Assembly: GCA_003255025.1 (NCBI GenBank)
Contig: QANY01008651.1
Span: 1,597,279 to 1,661,278 of the forward strand
Origin: Datisca glomerata
Taxonomy: Eukaryota > Streptophyta > Magnoliopsida > Cucurbitales > Datiscaceae
Direction: 5' to 3'
DNA: 64,000 nucleotides
Each line of letters opens with the position of its first letter. Position 1 is the first letter of the stretch. The notes under the pieces were generated by a model. The model saw nothing but the letters and a program-made list of their open reading frames with translations, ran no database searches and was not told the DNA's origin. Of the stretch, positions 36,693 through 48,194 are shown piece by piece. Both the position numbers and the translations under genes were made by a program.

Positions 36693-38670
36693 GGCATAGT
36701 ACCCTTAAAGTATGTGTACAGATATTTAATTTAGAGATTAATAAAAATATATTTTTCTTATAATTATCTTTTCTGAATTATTATTGAATAATTTGTATAA
36801 ATATCTGAAAATTTCATATTCATTAATGAGACCATCATCTTGTATTAATATGAGAGAATTAAGATCATAAATAATTGATAAAATAGTCTGCAACATATTT
36901 AAATATGGAATCATTAACGAATGGTTGCTAGTACGGTTCACTAAACATTTTGAATGCATGTGATCTAGATCCAGATTGTTGGTGTAGATAGACATATTAA
37001 TGAAAATACTTTATATATTTAGATCATATAGGACATGCCTGCTGTGAATTAATATCCTTATTAACTTACCGTTTATCATAAAAATTTAATACACATCAAT
37101 TAGATGATCATATGTAGATCACTCTAAATCATGAGTAGTCATGAACTCCTATACATGTTTACTGAATCTTTTGATTCACTCGTTAAGGGTTGTTTGTAAA
37201 ACATGCTAGTGACTTTTGTTTTAGAGATTCAATGACATAGATGGCTAGGAACATGATCTTACAAAATTTGAAATCTAAGTTTTCTTAACGGATCATATAT
37301 TGATTTCCTTAAGTGTTAATTCTGGAACTGAATGGTTATTGAGCTCAAATTTATAATACGATTATAAGTTAACCGTTCATTACTGAATTAATGGTACTTA
37401 AGGATCAAGAGGTAATTAGAAGGGTAAAACGGTAATTTTGATCAACTCTAATTTACGAACCAATAATTGGAGGACAAAACAACTCGAATTGATTATATCA
37501 ATGGACTACACGAGATTATTCTATAAATATATTCTGTAATTATTAAGAGTGCAATTCCATATTTATAGTTGAGTAACAATAGAATTAATAAATAAGATTA
37601 TTTAATTAAAGTATTTAATTAATAATCTGATTTATTAGAGCATAGAATTATAGGCTCATGGTCCCTAAGTCAGCTCCGTACTACACAATTTCGGGTGTGA
37701 ATGTTTCAGTACATAAGAAAAAACTAGTTTGCAAAAGGAATTAAGTTTTGGGGGCAAATATATAATTATGTGAAATTATATCGATTAGTTTTGTATTAAT
37801 CACTAACTAAGAAAATATATTTGATTTATGAAATTAAAAAATATTAAATTATTATGAAATAACATTTTGAATTTAAATTAACTAATCTGTTAATTTCGAA
37901 CTAACAGATAAGTTAGTTGAGATGTGTGATTAGATTAATTGATATCAAGATATTTATCTTATTAAAATAAATAATAAATTTAGAAAAATTGTCATGTGGC
38001 ATGTTGGACTGCCACATGTCAATCACCATTTTTTGAATCAGGGATTGACATGACACATTGTAGTGTCGTGGCACTATAGTGACACGTAACACACTATAGT
38101 TCCACACGGCACTACAGCGGTGCGTGGAACTTTATAGCGCCTCACGACACTACAGTAGTGCATGACACACTGCAGTCCACACGACAATATAGTGACACAT
38201 TTGTAAATAATTTATTATTTTTTGTAAACCCTAAAACCTAATGAGTCTTAACTTAGAATATCTATAGATATTCTTCTATTGGCCTCATTGAAAATAATCT
38301 GTGTGATTAATTGTTAATCAAAGGCTCTGCAAATTCTCCANCCAATTCTCTCTTAGAGCTCTGTCTCAAAAAGTCATTCTCCAAATATCTAGATCTCGTG
38401 TGTTGAGTACATCTAAAAAAAGTTTTTTTAAATTATTCTACGTGCCCACACACATCCTAGTGTCTTCGAAAATTGGTTCAGAAGATTTTGCTGTGGATCT
38501 CACAGTCTGTTGTTCGTGGAATCTCAAGTTCGTTGTTAGCGATGACACTTGGTAGACCACAAGAGTATAATTCCTATCTTTGTATGTCTATAATTTAATG
38601 TATAGATATAAAATGGATACGATGAGAAAAATTATTTTTCATTAAAAATTATTTTTAGAACCTGTGACGT
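36693..38670 (+). mobile_element. Solo LTR of the nested-element family
   Basis: About 2 kb matching the 29,173-31,325 LTR in reverse orientation. Shared blocks include ATTTCATATTCATTAATGAG, TGATCATATGTAGATC, TCACTCGTTAAGG, GACTACACGAGAT and the palindromic CACTACAG cluster (38,050-38,200). The start GTTGGGCATAGTACC resembles the LTR head TGTTGGGGGTAATGCC. No internal region or partner LTR flanks it, so it is a solo LTR. The 3' end is diverged and placed approximately. One undetermined base (n) occurs at 38,341. Confidence 0.82.
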
Positions 38671-39285
38671 CGTAATAATTTTCCGATCGATAAATTTTTT
38701 AAACTAAACGCCTCAGCTACGTGTGTCGCGATTCCATCAGTTTTCCCGTAATGGAGTCCAAGCTTACATGAGAATTGTCTCCCTTCGAATAGTAGTGTTG
38801 CATTAATTTTAAGTTTAAAGTCGATGAACTTTGCAAATAAATACAACATATATATGTAAGTAATAATATATACTTTAATCAGTGTCTTTTTTTGTAAAGT
38901 CTACAACTTTTTTGAGAATCGTTGTCTTTTTTATAGTCTGAACAAAGCCAGATCTAGCTATCATATTTGACTTCTTGAACTGTCATAAAGTTCGTTCTTA
39001 ATGTAAATTCGTTCATGTATTATGTGAATATTTATGCTTAAATTACGTTGTGGATGAAAAGAAAAAACACTGAGAAAATAAAAAAGAAATTACAATCTCG
39101 ACTGTCGCAACCGTTATCATGACATAAAAGTTGTAACCGCAATGGACTATTACCGACTGTGTTTCTCCGCAACGGCTTCTACAACCCTTAATACGTAAAA
39201 AAACAAGGGAAGCTTTGGGACGAGGAAGAAGACATTACAGTGTGAACAAGATAAATATGATTGACTGATTTATATTAGAAATTAA
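38671..39285. other. Intergenic DNA
   Basis: No gene or repeat recognised. Confidence 0.45.
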
Positions 39286-40444
39286 CAGGGGCATCCCAAG
39301 CCTAATACATAGGACCCCCAATTTAAGGGGGGTATTTAAAAAAATGTTATATATAAAAGAATAAAAAAGTAGATATATATTAAATGAAACTAATGGGTCT
39401 CTCTCCAAACGTTCTCAATTCTCACTTAACACTACTCATTATTACACTTCTCTCTTCTATCTTTTTTTTATTAGTTTAATATTTTTGTTACTTACATATT
39501 CAACCATCACCTCTCTCTCCACGGTTCACACTTTCACTGTCTTTTTTTTATTATTTTATCTTTTTCTTACTTACACACTCAATTTATCACCTCGTTCCCT
39601 CCCCCCTCTCTCCTAACAATTCCAAATTGATTTAGACATATATTTTTCTATTTTTTTATATTTTTCTACACACTCAACCCATTACATATCACTCTCTACA
39701 TGAGCTCATATGTATCTAATTTTATACCTTATGTGTAAACTCTTTTTATTTTTAAAAAATAATAAAAATAATTGCATTGTGCACATTAGAGACAATGACT
39801 TTTGCTGTGTACTGACATGCACAGTGACTAGTCAATGTGTACATCATCGCTAGTTTGCTTTTTAATTTTGTTTTTAAAAACATGGTGTATGTTCACGATG
39901 CACGCACTTGCATAGTGAACTGTGTGCATGTGCTCTTTAAAGCACATGTCCCACGATTTTTCTGGGCAACATAGTAATTGCTTTTTTAGAGGGGACTATC
40001 GGCCATATTTGGTAAAAAAGATGACTGGCCATTTAACTATATAGATGGCCTAAAAAGACCATTTTTATAGTTCTCCTATGTATTAAACTATATAAAAGAC
40101 TTGATTCTTTTCCAAATACATGTATTGTTTATAGATTATTATTGACAATCCCTATAATGGTTGCATTTGCAGAACTAAGTTTTTTTAAATTATAATTGAT
40201 AAAGTCATACTTACTATCAACTATGTCATAAGAAATGTTGAATTATATAACAATGTTATCTATTGAAAAGGTTATTTTTAAACAAAATTGAATAAAAAAT
40301 TTTAATTAAGAATAATTTTTAAATAATGTTTTATCTTAAAGAGTAACATTTAGATTAAAGCTCAACTAACTTTCGTAAAGGGCTCCGAATATCATTGAGA
40401 CGCCACTATCGCTTAGTGTCCCAAATACGTTTGAGCCGCCCTAG
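39286..40444 (+). mobile_element. Internally deleted hAT DNA transposon
   Basis: Left end CAGGGGCATCCCAAGCCTAA; right end, read inward on the minus strand, CTAGGGCGGCTCAAACG. These are imperfect terminal inverted repeats of hAT type. Flanks GAAATTAA and AAAATTAA give an 8-bp target duplication with one mismatch, as hAT elements make. Near 40,180-40,290 the plus strand reads KFFKL, LIKSYLLSTMS and EMLNYITMLSIEK, matching the C-terminal dimerisation region of ZMYM/TTF-type hAT transposases (SFSKLKLIKSYLRSTM-like). A stop interrupts it. At about 1.16 kb it has lost most of the transposase. Confidence 0.75.
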
Positions 40445-41313
40445 AAAATTAAAAAAAGTAAATACATGTGTGAAACTTATAAGATATTGTCGCAACGTGC
40501 ATGCGACGTAAAACAACGATTGAAAAATCATTTGTGGGAAAAATCAGAATCGCTACCAATCATTTTAGGGTGTGATTGGTCACCTAATTTTAAAACAAAA
40601 ATTTTGATTTACGAAACTCAAAGTTGATTTGTGAGTCATTTGTATGCGAGGAAGGTATCAGCACACCACGACACCGATTGTTAAAATGGTTATCAAATTC
40701 AAAAAATGTTATCCAAATTATATTTTAAAATAAGATTAAATAAATTCATTTTTAATGTTCTATTTGGTATATTTTGCAAAACAAAATAAATGACCTTTTG
40801 GTAGGCGGTACAAAGACCATTGAAAAGTATTTTTTAGTTTTTTAATGTTTTAAATAAAAAAATTATTGGATTTATTCTTGTTATCCCAAAAATAATCACT
40901 CACCTCAGTAGTTCGAGAAATTTGGTATCCCAAAAAAATCAAAGTCTGCCATAGGAATTTTTAGTAAAAAAGATTGATAAAGATGATAAAATTTCAATTT
41001 ACGTGTATATTTGTGACACAAATATATACATGTTATATAATCATAAGTGAATAAGTAATGAAGCGTAAGCATGATAATGTAAGAGAGCTACATAAAAAAG
41101 ATCTAAACAAAGATTATATTAATAACTAAAAAGGTAAAAGAAATAAATAGATTAAAAATTAGAATCACATGTAGTTGTATGATGATAAAATAGAGAAAAT
41201 GTAAGGTAGAAGATGAATATGCAAAACATGTAAAAAAGAGAAATATAAAAAATGTAAAGTGAAATGAATATTAAAATAAATATAAAAAAAATAAAAGAGA
41301 GGAAATTAAAGTA
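40445..41313. other. AT-rich intergenic DNA
   Basis: Nothing recognised. Confidence 0.45.
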
Positions 41314-41850
41314 AAATGAATTTGAAAAAAATAAAAACAAAAACAAAAACGAAAAAAAGAGGGGGGATGGAGGTCACCCTTTGTTGAAAGTAGATGGATA
41401 CTCCCTCTGTTGAAGAGGAGGTACACCCTCCAAAACAAAAAGAAGGTTTTTTTTACATTTAACAATTTTTTTAATATAATATAATTATAATATTATAAAT
41501 AAAGTAATATTAAATTTCTTTATATATAAATAATTTTGAACTATAAAATTTCACAATATATATATATAAAATTGGTATAAGTATGCCCAGTATTTTTTTA
41601 CTAAGTAGTCTACTAATTATCATTTATTTTTTCTTCAATAATTACTATTTAAATAGTAAAAAATTATGGACGGTAACTAGTTAAACCATACGTCTCGTAA
41701 AAATGATGAATACAATTTCAAAATAAAGTATTTTTTGGGTATAAATATACCGTTTTGATTTTGGACTACTTAGTTTACTAATTACTATTATTTCCTTTCC
41801 TCCAGCATTGCTAATCAAATAGAAAAAATGATCATGGATGATAACTAGTT
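41314..41850. repeat. Long direct repeat, left copy
   Basis: About 520-540 bp repeated in the same orientation at 45,443-45,963. Shared blocks include GAGGTCACCCT, AATATAATATAATTATAATA, AATTTTGAACTATAAAATTT, AGTAGTCTA, TTTTTTGGGTATAAATA and ACCGTTTTGATTTTGGACTA. The pair brackets a gypsy gag region and could be its LTRs, but I see no clear TG...CA ends or primer-binding site. Confidence 0.85.
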
Positions 41851-42038
41851 ATAAGGAGAATGAGGTCTGACAGATTTAGTGCTTGGGTTTTGTCGATACT
41901 ACTCTTGAATCTTTGTAAGCAAATGCACCCAGTATTTGGATGGTGATGGGCGTCGGAGCATAAGACATAGTGGTTTGAGTTGATTTTTCCTTATAATGTA
42001 TTGTGAGAGTTATGGGATATAAGATACCATTTCAACAT
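41851..42038. other. Short spacer inside the repeat-bounded element
   Basis: No domain seen; downstream of the gag frame on the minus strand. Confidence 0.4.
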
Positions 42039-45000
42039 TTACTTCAAATATAGTGGCGCGAGTTGATTCTTTACCTCATATTCAATCCTTTCACCAATCA
42101 CTATTATGTCAAATAAGTTGTTTGAAGCGTTTTCTATCATCCTATCATAGAATGGAGACCTCAAGGTGTTAATAAACATTACAACCATCTCCTTTTCTGA
42201 CAATGGGGGTGTACCTGAGCAACTAACTCCCTCCACATTTGCTCATATTCTTTAAACTCTTCAGTAGGATTTCTCTCCATCTTTTGTAGATCCGGACGAT
42301 CAGGAGCCATATCTATATTGTACTTGTATTGTCTTAAGAAAGTATTAGCTACATATTTCCACCTCTGAATATATTGGTTATCCAATTAGATATACTAGCG
42401 AGATGCAGCCCTCATCAGGGTATCTTGAAAGAAATGAATCAACAACTTATCATCATTTGCATAAACATCCATCTTTCTGCAGTACATAATAAGGTGACTT
42501 CTTGGGCATGTACTACCATCATATTTTTTAAACTCATGCAGTTTGAATTTGTGTGGGATGGTCACATCCGGGACCAAACATAATTGGGTGGCATCAATGG
42601 TACCATATACATCTGACCCTTTAATGGCATGTAGTCTCTCATCTAGAAAGTCTAGCTTATCTTTCAACAGTGGGTCTTCACTTGGTTTGGTAATAGGCCT
42701 CTGCACCTTTGGGTCATCAGGATCGGGTATGATGATTGGCTCATTAGTGAGTTCGCCTTGTGGAATGAAAGATTGGTTGTGGCTAGGTGCCATTGTGGAT
42801 GGGTTGTACCTAATTTTTTCTGTTTGCATCATTTCCTAGACATTTAGAAATAGATAGTGCTGGATATTTACTAGTAGTGAAGCATGCTGAAACTGGTCAG
42901 TCTGATGACGTTGATAGGTTAGAGTGAACCCATGAGGGTAAGGTGAAGTATCATTTGGCAGTTGATTTTGTGATGGTTGATCCCCTTACGGATTTTCAAG
43001 ACAAGTTTTTCTCTTACTAGTGGTGAGGAGTTTCGGGGCTCTGGCCATTTGCTCTTTCAGCTCCCTAATTTCTTCTTTCATTTCCTCTCACGATTGCTCT
43101 CTTTCTTGCTCGTCCATGATCCTAACTTGAGCTTAGCTTTGATAGAGATGTCAGAGTTGACAGGCTATCTTTGAAAAGTTTTCTTAAAATAAATAACAAT
43201 AAAATATTGAGATGGAAGATTTTTCTAATGAAAAGAAAGAAATAATAATAACAATAATAATAATAATGAAAGTAAATTTATTCATGAGAAATGATACTGC
43301 GCAAAGTGAAAGTTCTGAAGTACTCAATTTCATTCAATTAATAGAGTCATCCACTACATTTGGGTATGTAGAAGTCAATTAATTACTTCACAATATGAAT
43401 TTATACAAAATGACAAAAATGACTCAAATTCCGATTGATTTCTTCCCAAACTTACACAAGTTCTCTCCATTACGATGGATAAGCAAAACACTTCTATTCA
43501 AAAATGATGATTCTTCCACCAAATTGTATGCTCTCACAGCCATGCCTATCAGCCATTCCACAGCCTGTTCAGATCATCATCGAATCAAGTCGTACTCTTG
43601 TTGCAACAATTGGTAATCATATCTCAGTGCATTGACATTAACATCGTTGTTTCTTGCCAATTTCTCTGCCACTTTCTAATAAGGTTTAACTTGGTGCTCG
43701 AGGCTCGCGATGACTTTCAATAGTTCTTCACAATTATCTGTTGACTCGGTCTTCCTAACTTTTTGATTCTCTAGATCAACTTGTAAATTATCAGCGATTC
43801 GTCGTAATGATTCATATTGTTCTTCTAACTCAACGATGTACGCATTTTTCTCATCGACGGTTCCCTTCAGCTATTCTAAAACCTCTTGTACAAGCTTAGT
43901 TTTCCTTTCTAACTTCATGATTCGATCGTCCTGTTCGTAGATTACCCTTGCAAATTCTCATTATCTTCTGCCATCTTTCTAATTTTATTATTCAGTTGGT
44001 GAGTGTCAGTTCCCAACTCTGAGTTTTTCGGCTTCAAATATTCTCGATCCTCAACCTTATTTCTCAAATCTTTGAGTTATTTTTTTAGCTTCGATCATGT
44101 GTTTATCAGAAAAATTCATCTCAACTGTTAGTCGTTTGTTTTTTTCTAAAAGGGTTAGTTCTTTTGACGCTCCTCATATAGCTTATCCTGCTCTTCACTT
44201 TTAACAATCTCTTGATAAGCTTCTGGTGATTTGGATGATTGTAAATCCTCAACTGGTAAGACAATAATTACTTTGCTTCTACTCTCAAATGACGCTTCGT
44301 ACTCCTTTGTACAGTTCATGTGATTCTTCTCATTTTGCATCATTCTAGTTATTTTCTAAGCTCTAATCAACTGCTGTAGTTTTTGTTCAATATCTTGAGA
44401 ATTGTAATTGATTTCAATATCCTTCAATGCATGTGTGACAGGCATAAACTGTCTTATGTATATTTGACAGAGCACCATTAGCGGAGCATAACTGGTACAA
44501 CTTCATGGTTCTGGGAGCGGGACCCATTGAAAGTCGCCACATCTGTAGATCATTGATGTCAATGACATCTAGTGGGCTTTTTAGATAACATCCTCATCTT
44601 TCACTTTGATAGGTTTGAGAGCCACTTTTATGGGAAACTGTGGATTCCAATTGGTCAGTCAAAATTCTGCAATGAAGATTCTTGTCTTCATCCATGGACT
44701 TGAAAACTTAACTTGAGGACATTTAAAATCTGGTGGACATCTTAAATGGCTAAGAATCCAAATGCACAAAAGAGATGGAGAGCAAATGAACTTTCATTTG
44801 CCAAACACTCGGATGTGATTTAAGGAACGAACAGTCTCGACGAGAATTGAGATAACAGGGTTAACACCATGTTCAACTTGAAGGAACATTTTTATCACTT
44901 TATCATCCACATAACCTTGGATCTTTAGAAACAACATGGTGTCATAAATACACAGAGCATAAAGAGTCATACCCTTATATTCTTTCAAGACATTTTGAAT

Positions 45001-45240
45001 GAAATCTAGGAGGTAATCCAGCGGCCCACACTCATTCCCCTTTAATTTTCAGCCTTTTTTCAATCTTAGATTCGTGGACTGTACCCAAGAGCTTATATAA
45101 AGCTCTCTTCAACCTGAGCTTTCTGTCATAATTATAAACTTTGTTCGTGTTTTGTAGCGGGACATTTAGTTGGGCTTGATATTCTTTAATTGTAGAAGTA
45201 AGATCAATTGTTCCAAAGGTGAAACATATGTACATAGGAT
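42039..45240 (-). mobile_element. Gypsy-type element: DUF7745-like leader, coiled coil and gag
   Basis: On the minus strand, 45,235-44,500 reads CFTFGTIDLTSTIKEYQAQL, KVYNYDRKLRLKRAL, GYVDDKVIKMF, EHGVNPVISILVETVRSLN, IYRCGDFQWVPL and SYAPLMVLCQ. This matches the DUF7745 domain found upstream of gag in some plant gypsy-related elements. A Glu/Lys-rich stretch (44,350-43,000) follows, often predicted as coiled coil in such proteins. Gag at 42,832-42,050 has FKLHEFKKYDGSTCPRSHL, MYCRKMDVYANDDKLLIHFF, NPTEEFKEYEQMWRELVAQV and FINTLRSPFYDRMIENA. There are several frameshifts. Protease, RT and integrase are missing between the flanking direct repeats, so the copy is defective. Confidence 0.85.
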
Positions 45241-45442
45241 CTCAAAAATGCATTAAAGCCTTAAGAACAAGAGCATTTACTACAATATATAGAAGATAAG
45301 TGATATGGCCATATTCGTCGACAAACAAATTTTTCCTCTCCAATGAAAAATCCTCTCATATCTCCTTCAACCTTTCCAATTCAATGTATGACAACTCTAT
45401 CTTAGTGATTGATGATAGAAGAATGACATTCTCCTTTATCAA

Positions 45443-45963
45443 ACAAAATGAATATGAAAAAAAAATAATAACAAAAGCAAAAACGAAAAAAGGAAAGGGG
45501 GACAGAGGTCACCCTCGTTGCCCTTTGTTGAAAAACAGAGGTGCTCCTTATAAAAAAGAGGGACTTTTTTTACTTTTAATAAATTTGTTAATATAATATA
45601 ATTATAATATTATAAATAAAGTAATAATAATTTTTTTTATATATAAATAATTTTGAACTATAAAATTTCATATATATATAATATATATATATATATATAA
45701 TGGATATAAGTATACCCTTTATTGTTTACTAAGTAGTCTATCAATTATCATTTTTTTCTTCAATAATTGCTATTCAAATAGCAAAAAATTACAGACTGTA
45801 ACTAGTTAAACCGCGCGTCACGTAAAAATGATGAATAAAATTTTAAAATAAAATATTTTTTGGGTATAAATAGACCGTTTTGATTTTGGACTACGTAGTT
45901 TACTAATTATCATTTTTTTTCAAATTGCTAATCAAATAGCAAAGAATGATCATTGATGATAAC
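45443..45963. repeat. Long direct repeat, right copy
   Basis: Partner of 41,314-41,850 in the same orientation. It carries an expanded (AT)n run at about 45,670-45,705 that the left copy has only in short form. Confidence 0.85.
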
Positions 45964-47199
45964 TAGTTCAAACAAGTGTCACTAAAATAGCAATAAGATC
46001 TAAAAAAATGAAAAAACTTGTGAGAACATAAAAAAATTTAAGCTTAAATATTTGCATAATCTTTATATAGATGTTTAAGTCTCTATTTTATGCATTTTTA
46101 TGTATGAAAAATTATCATAGTATATTTTTGCAACAAATGTACACTTTCAACCCATTAAATGATTGATTCACATCGAGTTAATTTGCACATCTCAAAAACT
46201 TTATCTTCATTCTCATTGATTGAGTTGACGACAAATATACCTTATTATTAAATTTGTAAGAAAATTATCATGCATAAATATAAAACTCAAGATAAAGAGT
46301 AAAAGATAAAGAATGGAGAACAAACACTTACATATAAAAAATGAAACAAATAGTATATATTGTTAGCTAAATATGTAAGAAATTTAAATTATATTAAGAA
46401 AAAGAATGAGAGAAGATGAATAGAAATATAAACTCTCATTCTCTCTATCATGAAAAATCTCTCATATTTCTCACAGACATTCTCTCTAAAAAGATATAAT
46501 CTCCTTTATCATCTCATTCTCTCTTAAGACATCTCTTTCTCTCACCGAAAATGACCTCTCCTCAAGTGAAGACATCCTCATATTTATAGACAAATTTTAG
46601 GGTTTCATTTTTTACTTTTAGTCATTTTGCTACTTTTTTATTTTTTAGTCCTTGCACCAATTTTCTTATTTTTAGTTTTTGAGCAATTTTTTCAAATCAT
46701 ACATATAATTTTAGATTATTGAATGATAAAAAAATATATATTTAAAGTATTAAATCAGATAAAATATAATATCTATTTCAAATAAATGGTTTGTTAGATT
46801 ACTAATTTAATCATTTTCTATCACTCATAGTTATTACATTTAGTTACCACACTTCTATGCTTTGTCCAAATGACTATTATTGAAACTTCAATATAAGTAC
46901 TTTGGAAAAACAATGAATTTATAGATTATAGTGTCTTTATATTATAAAACAATGAAAAATTTAGAATTAAATTCTTCTTTTTGGTCAGAGAAGAAGTCAC
47001 CAACTAAAATATTTTCTCTAACTCATCGTCTCTGTAATTTTAAAAAATTGATTTTTTGGACAAAAAAGGAAAGGACGTGAGATAATTATTTGACAAGCTT
47101 CAAAAGCATGAAAATGGATTGACTGGAGGATAAATTAGTGACGGCCGCAGCCCCCATAATTTTTATAAATGGTTTTTTGTAGAAAGTCAAGGCCTTGCT
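45964..47199. other. AT-rich intergenic DNA
   Basis: No coding or repeat structure that I can support. A CT-rich, repeated TCTCTC/CTCATTCTCTC stretch occurs at 46,430-46,580. Confidence 0.45.
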
Positions 47200-47226
47200 A
47201 TTGTGTGAGAACTATATCTCTTTCTA

Positions 47227-47336
47227 GGATTGATTTCGCTTCACCTTCTTATCAGATTTCTTAAATGACTTCTCCACTTCCTTCTCTTCCTGGTCCGCTA
47301 AGCGGCAAGCTTCGGCTCGACGGGTTGAATCGATCT
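47227..47336 (-). other. Possible small exon of unknown function
   Basis: On the minus strand this reads IDSTRRAEACRLADQEEKEV then EKSFKKSDKKVKRNQS and a stop. The composition is charged and gene-like and GC content is higher than the surroundings. There is no in-frame ATG: TGA lies just upstream. It would have to be a terminal exon with an acceptor near 47,337. I do not recognise the family. It lies next to a duplicated copy of the phosphatase upstream region and may be a gene fragment moved with it. Confidence 0.3.
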
Positions 47337-47479
47337 CACTTCAATGTTAAATTATGACATCAATAATCCAAATAACAGCGAATACTCAAAAATCAAAAAC
47401 CAAAAAAATAATGGCAACGACAAAATTTTTGTCAAAGTAAAACCTTGAAATAACGTGCAACTCACGTAATATCTGTCTC

Positions 47480-47700
47480 GTCTAGTTAAGAAATGAAGAG
47501 TGTTTTTTTCGAGTTGTGAAATGCGCAGATGTTCCCCTAGGCTAACCTGCCTAAGCGGCGGCAGCTGCATAAATTACTTGACCTGCCCGTCCTTCGACCA
47601 CTCAATTCTGCTCTCGCGACACGTGTAGCCATAAGGCCAATGACCAAATTTTTTTGTTTTTGTTTTTTTTAACTCAGAATCAATCACATTCTAAACTCTT
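47480..47700. repeat. Duplicate of the phosphatase upstream region
   Basis: Shares most of its sequence, same orientation, with 56,370-56,580 just upstream of the AHG1-like gene: CTAGTTAAGAAAT, GTGCAGATGTTCC-like, CTAGGCTAACCTG, GACCTGCCCGTCCTTCGACC, ACTCAATTCTGC and CGCGACACGTGTA. The shared ACACGTGT is an ABRE/G-box core. No phosphatase coding sequence follows this copy on the minus strand. Confidence 0.88.
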
Positions 47701-47994
47701 AATTAAATATATATATTTTTAAATTAAATTTTACTCAGTTTTTATAGAATGATTCAAAACAGACTAATTAATTTTATGATTATTTGGATTAATATATCAT
47801 TTTTATTTTAGGTTAAGAAAAATGTATTCTTTTTGAAAAATTCATACTCATGACCCACTAAATTTAAGGAAACTCCTTTTTTCATAATCATTTCATTTTT
47901 TCCCAACGCCATATCAAATCAAGGAATGTGACTATTTTTGCTTACTTTCCCGCCTTTTCAATCTTCTTCAACAAATGTTCTTCTTCTTCTTCTT
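47701..47994. other. AT-rich spacer
   Basis: No gene recognised; ends in a (TTC)n run. Confidence 0.45.
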
Positions 47995-47996
47995 CT

Positions 47997-48145
47997 TTTA
48001 TATGCTACTTCGAGACCCGGTATTCATCTTTTTTATCGAGACCTTACTCATTCTTCTTTAGACTTGATCTTTTATATGCTACTTCGAGACTTTGTATTCA
48101 TCATTTTTATCGAGACCTTACTCATTCTTCTTCAGACTTGACCCA
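47997..48145. repeat. 74-bp tandem duplication
   Basis: Two copies of a unit beginning TTTTATATGCTACTTCGAGA and ending ATCGAGACCTTACTCATTCT, offset by about 74 bp. It borders the palindrome array on its left side. Confidence 0.85.
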
Positions 48146-48194
48146 TTCTTCATCGAGCACACTTCTCCTTAAACAACAGACTTCAAGAGGAAAA

